This document shows, piece by piece, positions 9,377-18,251 of a stretch of DNA of 64,000 bases. A program made the position numbers and the translations under genes. The notes below the pieces were generated by a model that was given only the letters and a program-made list of their open reading frames with translations, was not told the origin of the DNA and made no database searches. The DNA lies in the NCBI RefSeq assembly GCF_039521925.1, contig NZ_BAAACY010000099.1:24864-88863 (forward strand), given 5' to 3'. Each line of letters begins with the position of its first letter. Within the stretch, counting starts at the first letter, position 1. Source of the stretch: Virgibacillus salarius. GTDB lineage: Bacteria; Bacillota; Bacilli; Bacillales; Amphibacillaceae.

Positions 9377-11406
9377 GCAATATTCACCACCCCGACACTT
9401 TGTACTTGTACGTTGGGCTCTAGCTCATTATAGGACAATACAACAACTTGCGGTAAATATCGATCTAGTAACTGTTTGACATACATTCTTACTGCTGGAG
9501 AACAAAGCAATATCGCTGTCTCTTCCTGTATGGTCAGTTTTTCTACCTCTTCATGTAATTGGTTGATCACCCGTTGCTGAACATCAGGATCCATGGAAAG
9601 ATAGCTTCCATGCTCTGTCTGTTGAATACTCTCAGCAATTGCTTTCTCTACTTTTCCAGAAAGAGTAACTACTTTTAATGCCATATCTTCGTCAGTATAT
9701 TGCTTAGTTAATTGAGATGATAATGCTTGTCTTACATATTCAGCTAGTAAATCGGTATCGTTTGTTAATTTTGCAAAGTCTGCAAGTGTTTCAAATATAA
9801 TAGGGAGATTACGGATTGACACTTTTTCTTTTAAAAGCTTACCTAGTACTTTTTGAATATCACCTACTGCAAGTGGCTCTGGTGTTACTTCTTCAACAAG
9901 TATTGGATAGGTTTCCTTTAAATGATCAATTAATTGCTTAGTCTCTTGTCTACCTAATAATTCATGAGCATGTTCTTTAATGATTTCCGTTAGATGTGTG
10001 GATACAACAGAAGGTGGATCTACTACCGTATAACCGGATAACTCTGCTTCATCCTTTAAATCTTCGTTGATCCACTTTGCAGGTAGGCCAAAAGCTGGCT
10101 CTTTTGTATCTATACCATCAATTTCGTCATCTTCCATATCTGGAGCCATTGCTAAATAATGATCAAGCAATAATTCACCAGAAGCTACTTCATTTCCTTT
10201 TACTTTTAAACGATATTCATTCGGGTTAAGCTGGATATTATCGCGAATTCGAACTACTGGAATAACAATTCCTAGCTCAATTGCAAGCTGCCTTCGAATC
10301 ATAACAATTCGATCGAGTAAATCGCCACCTTGGTTCGCGTCAGCCAGCGGTATAAGAGAATAACCAAACTCAAATTCGATAGGGTCCATATTTAATAAAT
10401 GTACAACATTTTCAGGCGATTTCATTGCAGCACTTTCCGTTTCATCTTCCTCTTCCTCACTTGGTTCATAGACTACTTCTGTCTGCTTTAATAACAAATA
10501 CCCACTTAAAGCTAGTAAACTAGCAATGATTGTAGTAAGAAAAAAGTTGATGGGTGTTAACCCTAATAAGAACACTGTTCCTGCTGCAATAAATAGCAGC
10601 TTCGGGTATTGGAGTAGCTGTCCAGTAACATCTGTACCTAAATTACCTGTTCCTGCTGTTCTTGTTACTACGATTCCTGTTGCGGTTGATATGAGTAAAG
10701 CTGGTATCTGACTAACTAATCCATCACCTACAGTCAATCGCATAAACGTATTGATCGCTTCTTGAAACGACATGTCCATCTGTACCATACCAATAACGAG
10801 ACCAAAAATAATATTGATTAGTACAATGATAATACCCGCAATAGCATCGCCTTTTACGAATTTACTTGCACCATCCATGGAACCGTGAAAATCTGCTTCC
10901 TTTTCTATTTTTTCTCGTCTTTCTTTAGCTTGTTGTTCCGATATTAAACCTGCGTTCAAATCTGCATCTATGCTCATCTGTTTACCTGGCATCGCATCTA
11001 AAGTAAATCTAGCCGCCACCTCAGAAACACGCTCAGAACCTTTAGTGATTACAAGAAATTGGATAATAACTAAAATAACAAATACAACAAAACCTACTAG
11101 TGGATTCCCCCCAATTACAAAGGAACCAAATGTATCAACAACCCCACCAGCATCTGCTTTGGATAAGATCGACCTTGTTGTAGATACATTCAATCCTAGG
11201 CGAAATAAGGTTAATAACAAAAGAAGTGTAGGAAAGACTGAAAACTGTAATGCCTCTTGTGTATTCATCGAAACTAAGATTACAATTAGTGCTAATGAAA
11301 TATTACCTAATATCAATACACTTAACAGCCATCCTGGTAACGGGACAATCAACATAATAATAATTAAAATAACGCCTAAAAGAACGGATAGATCTCTTGC
11401 TTTCAT
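9373..11406 (-). CDS. flhA: Flagellar type III export gate protein FlhA
   Basis: Largest export-gate subunit: an eight-helix membrane domain that conducts protons, and a cytoplasmic ring that docks chaperones and substrates. Hydrophobic helices fill residues 1-325. The family signature is the cytoplasmic loop with TKGSERVSEVAARFTLD and the following AMPGKQMSIDADLNAG at about 121-153. A soluble domain of about 340 residues follows. Length 677 matches the family. It follows flhB by about 19 bases and overlaps flhF. The gene itself is intact, although the adjoining flhB is interrupted by a stop codon. Confidence 0.96.
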   Translation of the reverse strand: MKARDLSVLLGVILIIIMLIVPLPGWLLSVLILGNISLALIVILVSMNTQEALQFSVFPTLLLLLTLFRLGLNVSTTRSILSKADAGGVVDTFGSFVIGGNPLVGFVVFVILVIIQFLVITKGSERVSEVAARFTLDAMPGKQMSIDADLNAGLISEQQAKERREKIEKEADFHGSMDGASKFVKGDAIAGIIIVLINIIFGLVIGMVQMDMSFQEAINTFMRLTVGDGLVSQIPALLISTATGIVVTRTAGTGNLGTDVTGQLLQYPKLLFIAAGTVFLLGLTPINFFLTTIIASLLALSGYLLLKQTEVVYEPSEEEEDETESAAMKSPENVVHLLNMDPIEFEFGYSLIPLADANQGGDLLDRIVMIRRQLAIELGIVIPVVRIRDNIQLNPNEYRLKVKGNEVASGELLLDHYLAMAPDMEDDEIDGIDTKEPAFGLPAKWINEDLKDEAELSGYTVVDPPSVVSTHLTEIIKEHAHELLGRQETKQLIDHLKETYPILVEEVTPEPLAVGDIQKVLGKLLKEKVSIRNLPIIFETLADFAKLTNDTDLLAEYVRQALSSQLTKQYTDEDMALKVVTLSGKVEKAIAESIQQTEHGSYLSMDPDVQQRVINQLHEEVEKLTIQEETAILLCSPAVRMYVKQLLDRYLPQVVVLSYNELEPNVQVQSVGVVNIA

Positions 11407-11425
11407 TGGGGTCTCTCCTTATTGC

Positions 11426-12514
11426 TTAAACTTTTTTCTCCAGCTTATATACATAAGCCAAAATTTCTGCTACAGCCTGAAAGAATTCTTCAGGAATTAC
11501 ATCCCCTATTTCAACTGCTCTATATAGAGATCGTGCTAAGGGACGATTCTCAACCGTCATTACTTCATTTGTACGAGCTATTTCTTTAATCTTCAACGCC
11601 ACCTCATCAATCCCTTTAGCTAAAATATATGGCGCTTCAGCTTTTGCCTCATCATATTTAATAGCAATTGCAAAGTGGGTCGGGTTCGTAATGACTACAT
11701 CTGCATTGGGCACCTCGCTCATCATTCTGCGTGTAGCCATTTGTCTTTGCTTTTCTTTAATTTTCGACTTTATAAGTGGGTCACCTTCAATGTTCTTATA
11801 TTCATCCTTAACGTCTTGCTTTGACATTTTCATGTTTTTCTCATAGTCATAACGTTGATAAGCATAATCAAAAACGGCCAAAAATAATAATACGATTATT
11901 GCTGTTATTCCCATGACCATCGTAACCTGCCCAAAAAAACCAAGTGCATTGTCTACTGTTTTAAAGGACAGCATCATCATATCGTCCTTATATATCCATA
12001 TCACTGTAAATGTCACAGCGCCAATACAGACAATTTTCAATAATGACTTAAGAAGTTCAACTAATGCACGTAATGAAAATATACGCTTCGCTCCTTGAAT
12101 TGGATCGATTTTTTTTAAATCAAACTTTAATGGCTCTGTTGTAAACAAAAAGCCAATTTGTAAAAAGTTTGAAGCGAAGCCAGCTACAATAGCAATTATC
12201 ATAAGTGGTGCGAGCATTTTCGATACTTCCATCGCTGCTCCTGAAAATACTTTATGTACTGTCTCTTCCGTTACATCCCAATGAATAAACTCTGTAAAAG
12301 TATGCTAATATAATCTCATCATACTATTCTTCATGGAATCGCCGAACACAAAGAGAATGATAAAAGCGAATAAAAGTAGAAAAGCTGTATTAACATCCTG
12401 ACTTTTGGCTACCTTTCCTTTTTTTCGCTCATCCTGCCTTTTCTTCGGGGTAGCTTTTTCTGTCTTTTCACCAGCAAAGAATTGTAAATCGAGTTTCAAT
12501 TGCAAGTTAAGCAC
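11426..12514 (-). pseudogene. flhB: flhB, export-gate switch protein, interrupted by an in-frame amber codon
   Basis: FlhB is the membrane protein that switches flagellar export from rod/hook to filament substrates. The frame from 12514 to 11426 is 362 codons long, the usual size, but codon 70 (12305-12307) is TAG. Upstream is the normal N-terminus (LDLQFFAGEKTEKATPKKR, first membrane helix). Downstream, in the same frame, are HTFTEFIHWDV, three more membrane helices, MSKQDVKDEYK and the autocleavage motif NPTH at codons 277-280. One C-to-T change of CAG would explain it. No frameshift is present. An internal ATG at 12232 could give a 268-residue C-terminal fragment, but it would lack helix 1 and 24 codons. 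The start may be GTG 12514 or TTG 12505, the latter eight bases after GGAGG. A sequencing error, suppression or readthrough cannot be ruled out. Confidence 0.9.
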
Positions 12515-13286
12515 CTCCGAACAATTGCATTAGGCTGCGGATTGTAGCAAATAAAATTTCAAACAAGTTCTTCACTAAAACAACATATAAACTCATAAAA
12601 AATAACAAGGCAACAAAGCTCACTAAAATTTTCAATGGTAATCCTACTACAAAAACATTTAACTGAGGCACAGTTCTAGCTATAATACCTAAGGCAACGT
12701 CAACAAGAAATAAACAACCTACAATTGGAATTGCAATTTGAAATGCAATAAGGAACATTTTATTAAATGTATCAATGACAAATGTAACTATATTTTCATT
12801 TTGAAATGGGATAAAAGCATCTATTGGTATAAATTGGTAGCTATTTACAATCCCATCTATTAAAATATGATGACCATTTACCGATAATAAAAAGAGTAAA
12901 GCAATAATATAGAAGTACTGTCCTGTTAATGGACTCTGAGCACCAGTTTGCGGATCAATAACATTGGCTATTGCGAACCCCATCTGAAAATCGATAAATC
13001 CGCCTGCAATTTGAACAGCAGATAAGATAATATAGGCTATTAATCCGATAAAAAGTCCTACCAAAGCTTCTTTTACGATTAATAACAGATACATTTCATC
13101 TACTGGTATGGAAGGTGCATTCACTGTGTAAAACATTAGAAAAGCCAAGAAGAAACTGAATCCTAGCTTAAACAGTCTCGGAATTGTTCGATAAGAGAAC
13201 AACGGCATTGTAGCAAAAAAAGCTACTACTCTTACAAGAATTAACAAAAATACAGAGATACTATTAACATTAATTATTTCTAGCAT
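12507..13286 (-). CDS. fliR: Flagellar export gate protein FliR
   Basis: Membrane subunit that joins FliP5-FliQ4 in the export-gate channel core. About six hydrophobic segments are spread over 259 residues, with the conserved stretch DFQMGFAIANVIDPQTGAQS between helices. The C-terminus is hydrophobic and ends with ATIRSLMQLFGGA. Its stop overlaps the flhB start by eight bases, and the GGAGGT codons of its last residues serve as the flhB ribosome-binding site. Length and order match B. subtilis. Confidence 0.95.
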   Translation of the reverse strand: MLEIINVNSISVFLLILVRVVAFFATMPLFSYRTIPRLFKLGFSFFLAFLMFYTVNAPSIPVDEMYLLLIVKEALVGLFIGLIAYIILSAVQIAGGFIDFQMGFAIANVIDPQTGAQSPLTGQYFYIIALLFLLSVNGHHILIDGIVNSYQFIPIDAFIPFQNENIVTFVIDTFNKMFLIAFQIAIPIVGCLFLVDVALGIIARTVPQLNVFVVGLPLKILVSFVALLFFMSLYVVLVKNLFEILFATIRSLMQLFGGA

Positions 13287-13290
13287 ACAA

Positions 13291-13560
13291 TTACCCTACA
13301 AACTGATTTATATTTTTAAACAATTCGGATGTGAATTCTACCATTTCTGTAAGCATCCAAGGCCCAAAGAATACAAGACCAACCAGTACTGCCACAATCT
13401 TGGGAATAAACGCCAACGTTTGTTCCTGTATCTGTGTTGTAGCTTGAAAGATACTTACCAGTAATCCAACAGCCAAAGCTAATAATAGCAAAGGACTTGT
13501 AACTAATAGAATGGTATAAACACCTTTTTCTGCCAAAGTTAATACGAACTCACTGCTCAT
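13291..13560 (-). CDS. fliQ: Flagellar export gate protein FliQ
   Basis: Small gate subunit of 89 residues with two long membrane helices (YTILLVTSPLLLLALAVGLL and IPKIVAVLVGLVFFGPWML) joined by the family motif SIFQATTQIQEQTLAF. An AAGGAGG site lies ten bases before ATG 13560. It ends four bases before fliR. It is preceded by an unusually long spacer of 134 bases after fliP, described separately. Confidence 0.96.
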   Translation of the reverse strand: MSSEFVLTLAEKGVYTILLVTSPLLLLALAVGLLVSIFQATTQIQEQTLAFIPKIVAVLVGLVFFGPWMLTEMVEFTSELFKNINQFVG

Positions 13561-13666
13561 GGGAGCAAAGCCTCCTTAATGCTGAATACAACTCGCAGTA
13601 TGACTTTAGTTGCAACATTCCAAAGTGGTTTCCAGCATGCTCTAATCTAATTATGAAACATTTCAT
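13550..13666 (-). CDS. Possible 38-codon small ORF bridging the fliP-fliQ spacer
   Basis: ATG at 13666 lies five bases after AGGTGG, and the frame runs 38 codons to TGA at 13550-13552, overlapping the first 11 bases of fliQ in another frame. The predicted product starts MKCFIIRLEHAGNH and holds three cysteines. I recognise no family. It may be a real small gene coupled to fliQ translation, or only a chance open frame in the spacer. The ribosome site and the stop-start overlap with fliQ are the only support. Confidence 0.25.
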   Translation of the reverse strand: MKCFIIRLEHAGNHFGMLQLKSYCELYSALRRLCSHEQ

Positions 13667-13694
13667 GAATACCACCTACCAGTCCATCCTAAGA

Positions 13695-14360
13695 TTAGAA
13701 TCCATCCAACAGTGAGTGGGTAATTAAATACCAGCCATCTACAAGAACAAATAATAGAATTTTAAAAGGTAAAGAAATCATTACTGGGGGAAGCATCATC
13801 ATCCCCATCGACATTAATACACTGGCAACAGCCATATCAATGATTAAAAATGGAACAAATATCATAAACCCCATTTGAAATGCTGTCTTCAATTCGCTTA
13901 TTGCAAATGCAGGTACTAATGTTGTCAGTGGAATGTCCTGAACAGTTTCAGGACGTTCCAATTCTGCATAATTCATAAAAAGCGCTAAATCTTTCTGACG
14001 CGTATGCTCCGCCATAAAATCCTTTATGGGTATACTCGCTTGATCATACGCTTCATCTAACGTAATCTCTTCGGCAAATAATGGTTCTAATGCTTCGTCA
14101 TACACCTCATTGAAAACTGGAGCCATAATGAAAAACGTTAAAAATAACGCAAGTCCAATTAGTACTTGATTTGGTGGCATTTGCTGTGTCGCCAATGACG
14201 TACGAACAAATGACAACACAATAATTATTCTAGTAAAGCTCGTCATCAAAATTAATATACTTGGTGCTAGTGACAATACAGTTAATAGAAGAATTAATTT
14301 AACTGATGTTGAGATATTTGCCGGATCGGAACTGGAAAACATATCGATAAATTCATTCAT
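13695..14360 (-). CDS. fliP: Flagellar export gate protein FliP
   Basis: Gate subunit that forms the pentameric export channel with FliQ and FliR. Four hydrophobic segments are seen in 221 residues. The family signatures ILMTSFTRIIIVLSFVR and the C-terminal MGMMMLPPVMISLPFKILLF are present, along with ALFMNYAE in the periplasmic-side domain. The start overlaps the fliO end by eight bases, so coupling is likely. There is no separate cleavable signal peptide beyond the first hydrophobic stretch. Confidence 0.96.
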   Translation of the reverse strand: MNEFIDMFSSSDPANISTSVKLILLLTVLSLAPSILILMTSFTRIIIVLSFVRTSLATQQMPPNQVLIGLALFLTFFIMAPVFNEVYDEALEPLFAEEITLDEAYDQASIPIKDFMAEHTRQKDLALFMNYAELERPETVQDIPLTTLVPAFAISELKTAFQMGFMIFVPFLIIDMAVASVLMSMGMMMLPPVMISLPFKILLFVLVDGWYLITHSLLDGF

Positions 14361-15015
14361 TCTGATCTTCCTTTTGTTTATACTGTTGGATCAATTGGGT
14401 TCTATTTTTTTTTAGTTTATCCAGCTCGTTCACAAAATGACCTTTAAAATTCTGTTTCGAATGTATAGAATCTGAATTGGTAGTTTCTTTTGTGGTTACC
14501 CGTTGGACGAGAGTTGATAATGGACTATTGGCATCGGTTGTATTTCTTTTCAACAAATCTTCCATTAATGCTTCATCGTCAATCTCTTGAAGCATTTCTA
14601 CATTATCTCCAACCCCAATAAGATAGAACTTGCTACCAACACGAATAATTTGAATTGACTTGTTTTGCCCAACAGAAATACCGCCAAGGTTTTCTAGTGA
14701 CTTCACTTGATTAAACAAGGCATTTTTCTTCTTTAAAAATTTTAACAGTAAATAGATCAGCCCCAATATGAGTGCTAAAGCAAAAAATAGCTTTATAAAA
14801 TTAACCCAAAATGGTTCTGTATCTTCTTCCGTCGATAAGAGTGTTGATTTCTCCGTGTCTCCATCTTCCGTCGATGACTCTGCTGGTTGCTCGCAATCAG
14901 CATTTTTCTCTAAACAATCAGTAACAGATTTGGTTGCTGCATCTACTTTTATGGAAACAGTAAATGAAAATAGAATAATAGTCAGTAGAATGCAAAACCG
15001 TAACGATTTATTCAA
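14353..15015 (-). CDS. fliO: Flagellar export assembly protein FliO (FliZ)
   Basis: FliO helps assemble the FliP ring. An N-terminal signal-like helix (residues about 5-26, ILLTIILFSFTVSIKVDA) is followed by an acidic extracytoplasmic stretch holding two cysteines, a membrane helix at about 70-92 and a cytoplasmic FliO domain with SLENLGGISVGQNKSIQI. The last 60 residues are charged. Length 220 is like B. subtilis FliO. It lies between cheY and fliP, as usual in Bacillaceae. Overlap with fliP is eight bases. Confidence 0.92.
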   Translation of the reverse strand: MNKSLRFCILLTIILFSFTVSIKVDAATKSVTDCLEKNADCEQPAESSTEDGDTEKSTLLSTEEDTEPFWVNFIKLFFALALILGLIYLLLKFLKKKNALFNQVKSLENLGGISVGQNKSIQIIRVGSKFYLIGVGDNVEMLQEIDDEALMEDLLKRNTTDANSPLSTLVQRVTTKETTNSDSIHSKQNFKGHFVNELDKLKKNRTQLIQQYKQKEDQNE

Positions 15016-15032
15016 TAGTATTCACTCACTTT

Positions 15033-15395
15033 TTAGTTCAATGCCTTTTGAATTGCTTCTAAAACACGATCCGCCTGAAATGGTTTAACGATAAAATCTT
15101 TAGCTCCTGCTTGGATCGCATCAATAACCATTGCTTGCTGCCCCATTGCAGAGCACATAATTATTTTCGCTTCAGGATGACTAGCTTGAATTTCCTTTAA
15201 TGCTGAAATCCCATCTTTTTCAGGCATGGTTATATCCATCGTCACAAGATCTGGCATAAGCTCATTATATTTTTCTACCGCCTGTGCACCATCTTGTGCT
15301 TCACCTACTACCTCAAACCCATTTTTAGTTAAAATATCTTTAATCATCATTCGCATGAAAGCTGCATCATCAACAATTAGAATACGGTGTGCCAT
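15033..15395 (-). CDS. cheY: Chemotaxis response regulator CheY
   Basis: Single receiver domain of 120 residues. Phospho-acceptor Asp54 is in LVTMDITMPEK, the acidic pair Asp9-Asp10 is in IVDDAAFM, and the conserved Lys is in IVKPFQ near residue 104. CheY-P binds the FliM/FliY switch and, in Bacillus, promotes counter-clockwise rotation. It lies inside the operon between fliY and fliO and not with cheA, which is the known Bacillus arrangement. A clear ribosome site (AGGAGG) precedes ATG 15395. Confidence 0.97.
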   Translation of the reverse strand: MAHRILIVDDAAFMRMMIKDILTKNGFEVVGEAQDGAQAVEKYNELMPDLVTMDITMPEKDGISALKEIQASHPEAKIIMCSAMGQQAMVIDAIQAGAKDFIVKPFQADRVLEAIQKALN

Positions 15396-15424
15396 TCGTA
15401 AATCCTCCTATGTATAATAAGATA

Positions 15425-16552
15425 TTATTTTAATTTCATTATTCTATCTGATTGACTAAGTATGTCCGTAACACGAACGCCAAAGTTTTCATCAATAACA
15501 ACTACTTCTCCAGTAGCAATTAGTTTTTCATTTACTAATATATCGACAGGCTCTCCTGCTAACTTATCTAATTCAATAATGGAACCAGAAGACAAATCCA
15601 AAATATCCTTAATTGTTCGTTTTGTCCTCCCAAGCTCTACAGTTACCTTAAGCGGGATATCCAAAAGCATATCTAGATTCCGTTGCTCGGTATTATTTAA
15701 TGCAACCTGGTCAAAGTTGGAAAAATCAGCCTTTTGCACTGATTTATGTGCTGAAACAGCATTACCTAAGTATTGCGGTTCCTCTCTTACCTCCTCAGAT
15801 GAGACGGATTGACTTTGCTTATTTGTAGACATAGGCACCTCCACCTGCTCAAGCGCTACAGCTGATTCTTGTTCCGCTGGTTCACTATTTAATAACTGAT
15901 CAACCAAATTTTTTGCGAATTGAATTGGCATGAGCTGCATGATATTAGAATCTATTAAATTACCAACCTTTAATTGGAAGGAAACTTTAACAAAAGGATT
16001 CTCATCAAGTACTGCTTCTGACTGATTGTCTGGATTTTCTAGATGAATCGTTGGTGGTGATATATCTACCTTCTTATTAAAGACCGTTGACATACTAGTT
16101 GCTGCAGCACCCATCATCTGATTCATTGCCTCTTGTACTGCACTTAAGTGAATTTCATTTAATTCTTCTGATGGTTTTGTACCGTCTCCACCAAGCATGA
16201 TATCGGAAATGATGGCAGCATCCTCGGCCTTGATCACAAACACATTTCTACCCGTAAACCCTTCTATATAGTTAACCTGAACGCTTACTGGTTCAAATGT
16301 AAAGGCCTCTAATTCCTTTTGTTCCATGACAGAAACTTTCGGTGTTGTTATTTCTACCTTTTGATTTAATAATGTCGATAAAGTCGTAGCAGAGCTTCCA
16401 AATGAAATATTGCCAATTTCCCCCAACGTATCCTCTTCAATTGTTGATAGATGATCATTGGTAGGGTTTTTCTCTACTTCTTCATCTTCATCAGAACTAA
16501 CTTTTAATAATGCATCTATTTCATCTTGAGAAAGCATCCCGTCATTCGCCAT
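15425..16552 (-). CDS. fliY: Flagellar switch protein and CheY-P phosphatase FliY (FliN fused to CheC-like domain)
   Basis: Rotor switch component of Bacillus. The N-terminal CheY-P-binding peptide LSQDEIDALLKV is followed by a CheC-type phosphatase domain with two E-x-x-N motifs (EIGNISFGSSATTLS and EAMNQMMGAAATSMS). A linker rich in Glu and Ser at about 220-285 leads to a C-terminal FliN/SpoA domain (LDIPLKVTVELGRTK at about 292 on). Length 375 residues is normal. It overlaps fliM by 11 bases. FliY is the main CheY-P phosphatase at the motor in B. subtilis. Confidence 0.96.
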   Translation of the reverse strand: MANDGMLSQDEIDALLKVSSDEDEEVEKNPTNDHLSTIEEDTLGEIGNISFGSSATTLSTLLNQKVEITTPKVSVMEQKELEAFTFEPVSVQVNYIEGFTGRNVFVIKAEDAAIISDIMLGGDGTKPSEELNEIHLSAVQEAMNQMMGAAATSMSTVFNKKVDISPPTIHLENPDNQSEAVLDENPFVKVSFQLKVGNLIDSNIMQLMPIQFAKNLVDQLLNSEPAEQESAVALEQVEVPMSTNKQSQSVSSEEVREEPQYLGNAVSAHKSVQKADFSNFDQVALNNTEQRNLDMLLDIPLKVTVELGRTKRTIKDILDLSSGSIIELDKLAGEPVDILVNEKLIATGEVVVIDENFGVRVTDILSQSDRIMKLK

Positions 16553-17540
16553 GTTCGTTCCCCCCTTTAAATTCTTCCATTATTTGAACAGACATTTTAT
16601 TTTTATATTTACCAGGCTGTACATAGAATTTTGGCGCATCATTTACCGCCAATATTAGCGGGCTTTCTATTCTATTATCCAACCCGATAACATCATCTTT
16701 ATTTAAGTTCAGAAATTGCTCAATTGAAATTGTAGATTCTCCTAATAGTGCTTTTACTTCAATTTGTGCTTGTTGTAAGTTCTTTGTTAACTTTTCATAT
16801 GCATCTACGTCTCTTTCTTTACTAGATGTTTGCATCCAGTAATGTACCGAAAGCTTGGAAATAATTGGTTCAAGCACAATATGAGGTATACAAATATTAA
16901 TCATGCCACTTTCTTCACCAATTGTTGTATTCAGTGAAACAACCACAACCGTTTCATTAGGTGATACCATCTGCAAAAATTGTGGATTGACTTCAAAATC
17001 TTCTAATACTGGATCAATATCTACAATGGTAGCCCACGCCTCTTGAAGATTGGTAATTGCCTTTTCAAATAACTGTGTCATTAGAATTGTTTCGATTTCC
17101 GTTAAGTTTTCTACTTTATTAACTCCACTTCCCATACCGCCCAATGTTCGATCAAGCATGGCATAAGCAATATTTGGGTTAACTTCCATTACTAGTCTAC
17201 CTTCTAAGGGTTCGACACTATATGTATTAAGAATAGTCATTTTTGGAACAGAACGAATAAATTCTTCATAAGGAATCTGATCCACTGACGCAACAGTAAT
17301 ATTGATGTACGTCCTTAATTGTGCTGAAAAAAAGGTAGTTAATAGTCGTGCATAATTTTCATGAATTCGCGATATACTGCGGATTTGATCCTTGGAAAAT
17401 CGTAATGCTCGTTTAAAATCATATACTCGAACTTTCTTTTCTTTATCTTCTTTTTTTAATTCCTCCGCATCCATTTCACCTGAAGTAATTGCGGATAATA
17501 GGGCATCAATCTCATTTTGAGAAAGAACTTCATCTACCAA
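16542..17540 (-). CDS. fliM: Flagellar motor switch protein FliM
   Basis: C-ring protein that binds CheY-P through the N-terminal peptide LSQNEIDALLSAI. The middle domain (about 45-230) carries GGMGSGVNKVENLTEIE with the GGxG motif of the FliG interface, and the C-terminal 75 residues form the SpoA/FliN-like domain. Length 332 residues matches B. subtilis. It follows fliL by about 38 bases and overlaps fliY. Confidence 0.97.
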   Translation of the reverse strand: MVDEVLSQNEIDALLSAITSGEMDAEELKKEDKEKKVRVYDFKRALRFSKDQIRSISRIHENYARLLTTFFSAQLRTYINITVASVDQIPYEEFIRSVPKMTILNTYSVEPLEGRLVMEVNPNIAYAMLDRTLGGMGSGVNKVENLTEIETILMTQLFEKAITNLQEAWATIVDIDPVLEDFEVNPQFLQMVSPNETVVVVSLNTTIGEESGMINICIPHIVLEPIISKLSVHYWMQTSSKERDVDAYEKLTKNLQQAQIEVKALLGESTISIEQFLNLNKDDVIGLDNRIESPLILAVNDAPKFYVQPGKYKNKMSVQIMEEFKGGNEHGE

Positions 17541-17578
17541 GTATATTCACCTCCATCGTGGAGTCCTAAATAAATTAT

Positions 17579-17998
17579 TTATTGTAAGATTTTGCTTATC
17601 GTATATACATCTGTGATTTTTCCAGTTGTCATTACTTCATTTAACTTTGTTTTAACAACTTCTTCTAAATCACCTAAGCCACTCTTGAAATCTTCTTCCT
17701 GCATTGTAGCCAATTCTTTGATTAAAATGTTTTTTAATTGAAAATCCCGCTTACTAATTTCTTCTTTAGCTTCCTTCCTATTCGTAATCACTTGAAACTG
17801 AATACGAACAAAACTTCCATCCTCTAAATCTGTTGTTATTTCAGGTGTTTCATAAGAAAATTCTTCGATCTTATCAATAGATGCTGCAGATCCCTTTTGA
17901 TCGTCCGCGTTCATATTCCATACCACTACAAATGCAGCTATTCCCACAATCGCCAATACCGCCAATGAAGAGATCATTGTTTTCATTAAACTACTCAT
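17579..17998 (-). CDS. fliL: Flagellar basal-body-associated protein FliL
   Basis: Single-pass membrane protein of 139 residues near the stator and rotor. The N-terminal anchor is about residues 9-28 (SSLAVLAIVGIAAFVVVW). The extracytoplasmic FliL domain follows, with the typical FVRIQFQVITNRKEA and a C-terminal regular helix. The start overlaps the swrD end by eight bases. No key feature is missing. Confidence 0.93.
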   Translation of the reverse strand: MSSLMKTMISSLAVLAIVGIAAFVVVWNMNADDQKGSAASIDKIEEFSYETPEITTDLEDGSFVRIQFQVITNRKEAKEEISKRDFQLKNILIKELATMQEEDFKSGLGDLEEVVKTKLNEVMTTGKITDVYTISKILQ

Positions 17999-18209
17999 CG
18001 TCTTTCTTTACCTCCCTTTGTGCTCTTTGTATACCAATTTGTTGATAATAGGCCATTACTAATTGAAGTACTTCCGCATGAGAGTTTTTTACTACTAATT
18101 TCTTACCATTTGTTAAGGTGATCGTTGTATCTGGAAATTCTTGAACCTGTTCAATCAGGATCGCATTTAAAGTAAATGGTTCGCCATTTAATCGAGTTAA
18201 AGAAATCAT
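17991..18209 (-). CDS. swrD: Flagellar protein SwrD (FlbD / YlzI family)
   Basis: A 72-residue protein of the FlbD family: MISLTRLNGEPFTLNA at the start and DTTITLTNGKKLVV in the middle are the usual signatures. In B. subtilis SwrD increases motor power and supports swarming. The region before the ATG (18210-18218) holds no clear purine-rich ribosome site, and a perfect nine-base hairpin lies just upstream at 18219-18241, so translation may be weak or structure-dependent. It overlaps fliL by eight bases. Confidence 0.92.
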   Translation of the reverse strand: MISLTRLNGEPFTLNAILIEQVQEFPDTTITLTNGKKLVVKNSHAEVLQLVMAYYQQIGIQRAQREVKKDDE

Positions 18210-18218
18210 TATTTAGGC

Positions 18219-18241
18219 GGGAGTGTGTTTATCACACTCCC
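18219..18241 (-). other. Perfect intercistronic hairpin between flgE and swrD
   Basis: On the transcript strand GGGAGTGTG pairs fully with CACACTCCC around a five-base loop. No U-run follows, so it does not look like a terminator. It starts 11 bases after the flgE stop and ends nine bases before the swrD ATG. It could protect the flgE message from 3' decay, or limit swrD translation. Confidence 0.75.
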
Positions 18242-18251
18242 TACCCCCTTA

